Source: Septoria linicola (Eukaryota > Ascomycota > Dothideomycetes > Mycosphaerellales > Mycosphaerellaceae). From it: DNA of 64,000 nt. Under the pieces are notes generated by a model that had not been told where the DNA came from, made no database searches, and was given only the letters and a program-made list of their open reading frames with translations. Both the position numbers and the translations under genes were made by a program. Numbering within the stretch: the first letter of the stretch is position 1; each line of letters opens with the position of its first letter. Shown here piece after piece: positions 58,442-64,000 of the stretch. The stretch spans positions 186,001 through 250,000 of the forward strand of contig CP099419.1 in the NCBI GenBank assembly GCA_024114885.1, read 5' to 3'.

Positions 58442-59640
58442 CGAGAGACGGTCAAAGAGTGAGCTGGCATGGAAGATGTGGACAGGAAAGGTCGACTGTA
58501 GTGCAAATACTGGGGTGGGTGACACAGAGAATGGAGCAGATGTGTCAACGGAAGGTCCGAGGGGTGGACAAGGACCACAGTCAGAATCAATGCCTCAGAT
58601 GACTGATATTGCTGTTGATCAAGTCTCTTATCGATGACGTCCAGTACCGTGCCCATGAACGATCGTCGACACTGCCATAAGCTCGTCGCCGGCCCATGCC
58701 TCGCGGCGACAGTATCTGCATTAGATGAAGAAGGAAGTCAACAGCTGGTGTAAGAGGCTTGTTTGTTATTGAGGACCTTCATTCACTTATCTGTCATGGT
58801 CATCACCGACACTCGCTCCCAGATCAACTGTGTTGTTGCTCTCGTTTCTTGCGCCCAGTATTGCAATCTCTCCCCTGATTCGACCGTGCCTTGTCATTGG
58901 ACGGAGCAGAGGCTGCGTAGGAACGTGAGGCACCCTCATAGCTTTGCATGCTTGAATCGTGTCGTCTCAGCGTATAGTCCACCATACAGACTTCAAGCGT
59001 AGCGTGCTCATGGGGTTTGGAAGCTGGCGGTCGTGTAGACGCTGCAGGCGCTACAGCCCATAATCGATGAACTACTGACGGTCTTTGCATGCTGTGATTG
59101 TGCTTGGTTGAGGGAGATACTACCAAGCAGCTGTTCAGCCTGTGATGGACAATCTAGTTGCGGTGTTTGGATCTTGCGTGCAAAACGCCCTGCTACAGAT
59201 CTCCATTACGGGAGTGCAATGAGCCTCGCCATTGAGGTGGAGCAGACCAATCGTGTTTTATTGCAATGTTGAAGGTCTCAACGATTCGTGTCAGACTCTG
59301 TGCCCACCAGAGCTGCACCGTGACCATGTTATGCAGCGATGCTGCATGCGAGAAGTCCCCGAACTCGGCTCGCGAATGGAGAAGAGCTATAAGGGTCCCA
59401 ATTACTGTACTTCCATCACCCAAACCAGAAAGCCGCTCTGGTTTGGGTGAAACGGTTCGAGCGTTCTGTTCCGGCGTGTTCAGATCGTAAGAACCATTGG
59501 TGGGCAGTAACTAACATCGAACAGATCACCATCCACCTTTCTCAATAGAGAGACACGTGTGTATCATGGCATACGACCGAGTCGTGTCTTCTCATCTTTT
59601 TTGGTGTTTTGGACAGACTGGTCGCCAAGCAAGTAGGATT
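58442..59640. other. Gene-poor stretch before the AT-rich block
   Basis: 1.2 kb with only short contradictory frames. Composition is still ordinary. No gene seen. Confidence 0.45.
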
Positions 59641-59760
59641 CACTTGTTTGCAAGCCTTGCGGCAAGTAAGTAAGCAAGTAGAGAGCCTGGCTGTTACGTA
59701 AGCAAGGCAAGTAAGCAAGTGAATAGATAGCAAGTGACTTGCAAGCCTTACGGCATATTA
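59630..59760. repeat. GCAAGTAAGCAAG repeats at the AT-rich boundary
   Basis: Variants of GCAAGTAAGCAAG occur at least three times between 59660 and 59725. CTTGCAAGCCTTACGGCA (59735-59752) echoes TTGTTTGCAAGCCTTGCGGCA at 59645-59665. The cluster sits exactly where composition changes, and could be the subterminal repeats or terminal inverted repeat of the hAT element to its right. Confidence 0.5.
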
Positions 59761-62215
59761 TATTATCCTTCTTCGAGTAAGAGTAGTAGAATTACGGTAA
59801 TTGTTTCGTGCGACGGCGACGGCGTAAGAGCGTTTGTTATACTATCCTCCGCCGTTTAATAGTATTAAGATATACGAGACAATCGAGTAGTGTCCGTAGG
59901 TATATAGGATAGTATAGCTAGGCTATTATAAGTGTCTAGTCTACTACGCGCGTATTAATAGTAAGGGTATTAGTATAGTTATACTAGATCGTAATAATAA
60001 GGTATAGGGATCGTTAAAGAAGCGGCTGAAGCCGCGTTGATTAATTAGCTCGGTTAGCTTAACCGAGCTCGCTTATATACGCTTAATATTAAATCTAATA
60101 GCTTTAGATCCTAGATTCCTTATAATCTACTATCGCAATTATAGTATTATTACTAGTATATTAAATAATATTACTAAAACATATTAGATAGATATTCTAA
60201 GTAGTATAAAATAGAGCTTAGATAGTTAGCAAAATTTCTATATAAAAACATCTCTAGATTTATATAGTCCTAGCTCTAAGATTTTAAGCTCGTATTCCTA
60301 TTATATTTTAATATTAATAGACTATTACTTTCTAGCGTACTAAGAATCTACCTCTAATATTATAGATATACGACTATATAGCCTCGTAATAACTTAGATA
60401 ACTAAACTAGCTATAGCGATTTAAATAGGAAAAAGTATACGCTCTAAAACGCGTATTCTATAGTATAGTTAGTATTAGAAACACGTTTAGTTCAGTCTTA
60501 GGGTTACAAGTTATCGGCTTATAGGGATATAGATATACTAACTAAGAGCGATAATCTTATCTCTAAATACTAGCGTATTTATAATAACGCTATTATAGAG
60601 CTTAGTATAGATACGGAATTAGTATTAGACCTATCTTTAGTAATTAGGACAGACCTAGAGTCTATACTATTAGAATTAGCTACGTAGGTAGATAATAACG
60701 CGTCTCTATAAGCTTCGTAGCCTATACTCTTTTAGCGCCTTACGAAGCGTAAATACGATAATAATACCGAATTACTCGACTAACTAGACTTCGAACGATT
60801 ACCTATATACTTATAGCTACTAGACGATGCTTAGATAATATTATAGGTCTTTACGTATAGCTAGTAGCTATAGAATACGTAGAAGAAAGTAGTTTAGGTA
60901 TATAAAATCTACTACTCTTAAAGGGCGTAGTTATATAGTAAATAGGCTAGTATCTACGACGTAGATAAATTAACCTTATCGGTAGGAGTATACTTAAGAT
61001 AAATATATAGTATATATAAGGAAGGTAAGGAGCTAGAAAGATCTTCTAGTAAGCGGTATAAGCTAATAGATAGGCACGTTACGCCTTAGAGTATTAATAA
61101 TAATATAGCTATTAAATTCGATATAGACGACTTCCTTATATTACTATATATATAGCTAATTATAGATAATATTACCTTCCGTAAGTACGATTTACTAGCT
61201 TTTAGAGCGCTCTTATCCTACCTCTAACCTCGTTACTACCGATTTATTCCTTTATACTAAACTACGAGCTCTAAGATAGTATTAGTATTCGATAAATAAC
61301 TCGGCTATATTATAGAGGAGTTAGTAGCTACTATTACGAGGATTAGCTTCTTATTCGACCTATAGACGTCTAAAAACAAACTAGTATTACTTAGTATTAT
61401 TATATACTTTATCTCTATAGAAGGTTAACTAAGGATAATATTACTAGATCTACTAAGGTAGAAGGGCTGTTATACTAGCTATAATATTATAGAGACTATA
61501 GTAGAGGTAATAGTATACTATAACCTATACGATAAAGTTAGTTACTTTATCTCTAATAACGCTAGTAATAACCCTAAGGTAATTAAGTATCTTACGTAGG
61601 AATACGGCTTCGATAAATACTAGAATTAGCTACGCTATATAGGCTATATATTTAACCTCGTTAGATAGGCTACGCTAACTAGTAAAGATCTAGAAGTACT
61701 TGAATCTAAAGCTATTAATATAGCTACTAATAGACTAACGTTTAAGGATATAACACTACTATATTAGCGTCGCTATAGACTAATTAGTAAGCTTTATAAC
61801 ACGCTCTATTATCTTAATCGTTTACTATAGGTATAGGAGGAGGTAGAACGACTATAGCTTACCGAGGTAGCTCTATTTAAGGTAGATAGCGACAAGGATA
61901 TATATCGTCTATTATACGACGTATATACGCGCTAGCACTCCTTCGACGACAGCTCTAAGCGTATATTAAAGCTTAGAGCCGCTATTAATAAGTACTACGA
62001 ACAAGAGGTAGATAAGTAGTATATAGCTATATAGAAGTAGACTAAGAAACACCCTAATAGGTACTATATAAAGCTAGAGCCTTCTATCGTCTATAATTAA
62101 TTAATAGACGACGATTAGTATATAATTAAGTAGTATCGCGAGATCCTCTAGCTATTAAAGATAGTAATAAAGATACTATAGGGCACTAGCGGTAGCAAGT
62201 TTAGTATTAAAAGTA
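59760..62215 (+). mobile_element. RIP-degraded hAT DNA transposon relic
   Basis: One plus-strand frame (codons in register with 60853) can be followed for over 1.3 kb without an indel, interrupted only by TAA and TAG, as if CAA/CAG/TGG had mutated. Recognisable hAT transposase pieces: FISNNASNNPKVIKYL (the conserved DNAS-type block), then RYIGYIFNLV where family members have (C/I)GHxxNL, and a C-terminal DDDxYIIKxYREILxLLK block just before the usual dimerisation region. The frame then loses similarity near 62215, so the 3' end seems truncated or replaced. TpA is very abundant and CpG persists, consistent with RIP at CpA. Not functional. Confidence 0.75.
60022..60069. repeat. Two adjacent GC-rich hairpins
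   Basis: GCGGC-TGAA-GCCGC (60022-60035) is followed by a near-perfect palindrome AGCTCGGTTAGC-TTAACCGAGCT type (60047-60069). They stand out in the AT-rich block. Subterminal hairpins are known in hAT elements, which suits the position upstream of the transposase relic. Confidence 0.5.
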
Positions 62216-62900
62216 GAGGGCGTATTATATACTATATAATATTAAGGAGAGTATAGCGTAGTAAAGAAGAATAGGGGATTAATCTTGAACTAACTTATAT
62301 ATATAGTATAGTAGTAATATGCTAGGAACTAAATACAAAGTTAATTAAGTTAGTTATCTAAGAAGAGAAGAAAGCGAAGCAAGATATACCTCTTACTAAG
62401 CCTTAGGTAGATGCCTTAGGTATCTAGAACTATACTTAGATGTCTATATCTAGACTAACTATCTAGGATATATTCTTAACACTCCTACTTATACTATATA
62501 GTTAGATCTTTTAATAGATTATCTATAGTACTTAAATACTAGTCCTAATCTTAATTAGTTATTAAGTACTTACTTTTTAGACTAATAACTAGATAGTACT
62601 AACTATTAATCTAATAAACTTTCTATACTACTATCTCCTATAAAAAGGTAAAAGAAATACCTTCTATAAGATCTTCCTCCTCTCTTATATAGAAGTAGAT
62701 TATTTAGGATATAGATTATCTAGTAAGTTGCTCCTATCCTTTCTTATAGCTAATTCTAATAGCTTCCTAGATTTCTTATAGCCTAGTCCTCTACTTAGTT
62801 ATATTCTATATAGCTTCTTAGTTCCCTAATAGCCTTTAGGGTATACTATTCTTAGCTATAAGGATCTTATATTAAGCTAGGGAGTAGAGTAACTATATAC
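62216..62900. other. AT-rich DNA between two dead elements
   Basis: 685 bases of RIP-like sequence between the hAT relic and the copia coding remnant. It is where the copia element's 3' LTR would be expected, but only one end is in the window, so no LTR pair can be shown. Confidence 0.4.
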
Positions 62901-64000
62901 TAGTAGTAGAGATAATAGCTACTATAGAGGAGGTCTTTAATATTAACTAGTACTTAGCCTTAGAGAGTATCTAGTTTAGCTAGATACTATATAGTAATAT
63001 TATAGTTAGTAATAGGTCTAATATTAGTAAAGGAATTTAGGACTTTATAAAGTCTAACTAAGGAAGAGTTAAGTAACTAAAATCTTTCTTTTAGACTCCT
63101 CTTAGTCTAACTCTAAGGCTTAGAGTTATCTTTTATATATCTCTTATATAAGGTAGAGCTACCTTATAAACTCCTAAAACTATAGTCTATTCTTTAGCTT
63201 AGTAAGACTATCTACTACTATCTCTTTTATATTTATATATTCTATAGAGATAAGTCTGTTCTACTAGAGCTTTCTTATAGTATTATATAAGATATTAATA
63301 TATTTAGACTTATTATAAATATATAAGTCCTTAACTAGAGTAAGGGCAGCTTAGTTATTACCTTTTAGCTAAATTAGCCTAATTCTAGTAATAGTTTCCT
63401 AGTTACTAAGGATCCTTAGTTAGTAAGAATATTCTTCTACTAACTCTAGGTATCTAAGCTTTCTTAAAAGAGTACTAAGGAACTATAACTATTTTATATA
63501 TACTCCTATAGCTATATATTTAGCTTCTATTATAGATATAGCTATAGATTTCTACTTCTTACTTATCTAGGAGATTAGTATACTATAGAGGAAGAAAACA
63601 TATCTAAGGATTAAGACTCTATTAGTCTTATCTATTATATAGTTAGAGTCTATATATCTAGTAAGATAGCCTTAACTATTCCTTAAGTATCTTAAACTAA
63701 GGTCTAGGTTTAATCTTAGGTATCTAGTTAGCTTCTTTAGAGCCTTTATATATCCTACTATTAGATTACTAATATAGGAGCTTAACCTTCTAAGAGTAAA
63801 TAAGATATCTAGTCTTATAATAGTTATAAGCTATATCTATATTCTAATAATAGATTAGTACTCCTATTTATTATACCTTTTATTATTTAGTCTAGTAGGC
63901 TTTAGACTTTTATAGCTATCTATTAGTAAAAGAGGTAGTAATATAGTTTCTTAGCCTATTCCTATCTTAGCTAGGTTCTCTTAGATATAGTGCTTCTAGT
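62900..64000 (-). mobile_element. RIP-degraded Ty1/copia retrotransposon, RT/RNase H end
   Basis: Read on the minus strand from about 63815 downward, one frame interrupted only by TAA/TAG shows the end of a copia Pol: LFTLRRLSSYISNLIVGYIK (the segment after reverse transcriptase), then YIDSNYIIDKTNR and ISIIEAKYIAIGVYIK of the RNase H domain, NNxAALTLVKD, and EYINIKEIVVDSLTK near the C-terminus. Only the 3' part is present; integrase and most of reverse transcriptase would lie to the right of the window. It is dead. Confidence 0.75.

Noticed and set aside
59700..64000. Telomere or centromere
   Set aside because: No TTAGGG-type array is present, and the AT-rich block is explained by RIP-mutated transposons.

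Overview
The window reads as filamentous ascomycete nuclear DNA, most likely a Dothideomycete (Mycosphaerellales-like). The grounds are: protein genes with short GT-AG introns of about 50-60 nt and CTAAC/CTGAC branch sites, fungus-specific families (HET, Zn2Cys6, GPI-anchored Ser/Thr wall proteins, IQGAP/Rng2), and an AT-rich right end whose dead transposons carry TAA/TAG codons where CAA/CAG would be expected, the mark of repeat-induced point mutation (RIP). The class assignment is inference; the fungal assignment is firm.

Left and centre (1-47 kb) form a fairly dense, two-strand gene block. In order: the N-terminal two thirds of a phospholipase D (Spo14 type, minus), a RING protein, a TPR protein, a GPI-anchored wall protein, a secreted GH5 exo-beta-1,3-glucanase, an aldo-keto reductase, a dead Thr-rich/PAN-like secreted protein gene, the ribosome-rescue factor Dom34/Pelota, a dead HET-domain gene, an F-box protein, a Myb/SANT-like DNA-binding protein, a RidA-type enamine deaminase, a 1861-aa IQGAP, IMP dehydrogenase (divergent from IQGAP), an F-box-like protein, a dead GH128 glucanase, a Zn2Cys6 transcription factor with a polyglutamine tract, an unassigned protein, and a dead dihydroflavonol-reductase-like gene. 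These are not a pathway: conserved cellular genes (vesicle lipid signalling, cytokinesis, GTP synthesis, ribosome rescue) alternate with wall and secreted functions.

Right part (48-59.6 kb) is gene-poor and decayed. It holds remnants of multi-exon genes, an imperfect tandem repeat of about 124-139 bp (51.76-52.13 kb), and a cluster at 54.4-58.4 kb of small, intron-bearing genes or gene relics. I could splice two of these into complete frames: a 140-aa product at 56.07-56.65 kb and a 142-aa product at 57.17-57.65 kb. A C-terminal signature ending MTSG plus stop recurs in the cluster. A BTB-domain fragment with an internal duplication follows. This cluster is the best candidate for something undescribed.

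From about 59.7 kb the base composition drops abruptly to AT-rich. It contains a RIP-degraded hAT transposase relic (plus strand) and, entering from the right edge, the reverse transcriptase/RNase H end of a RIP-degraded Ty1/copia element (minus strand).

A theme of the window is that four genes of secreted, self-recognition or secondary-metabolic type are broken by indels and stops, while large conserved genes beside them are intact over thousands of bases. That argues for real gene decay rather than poor sequence.
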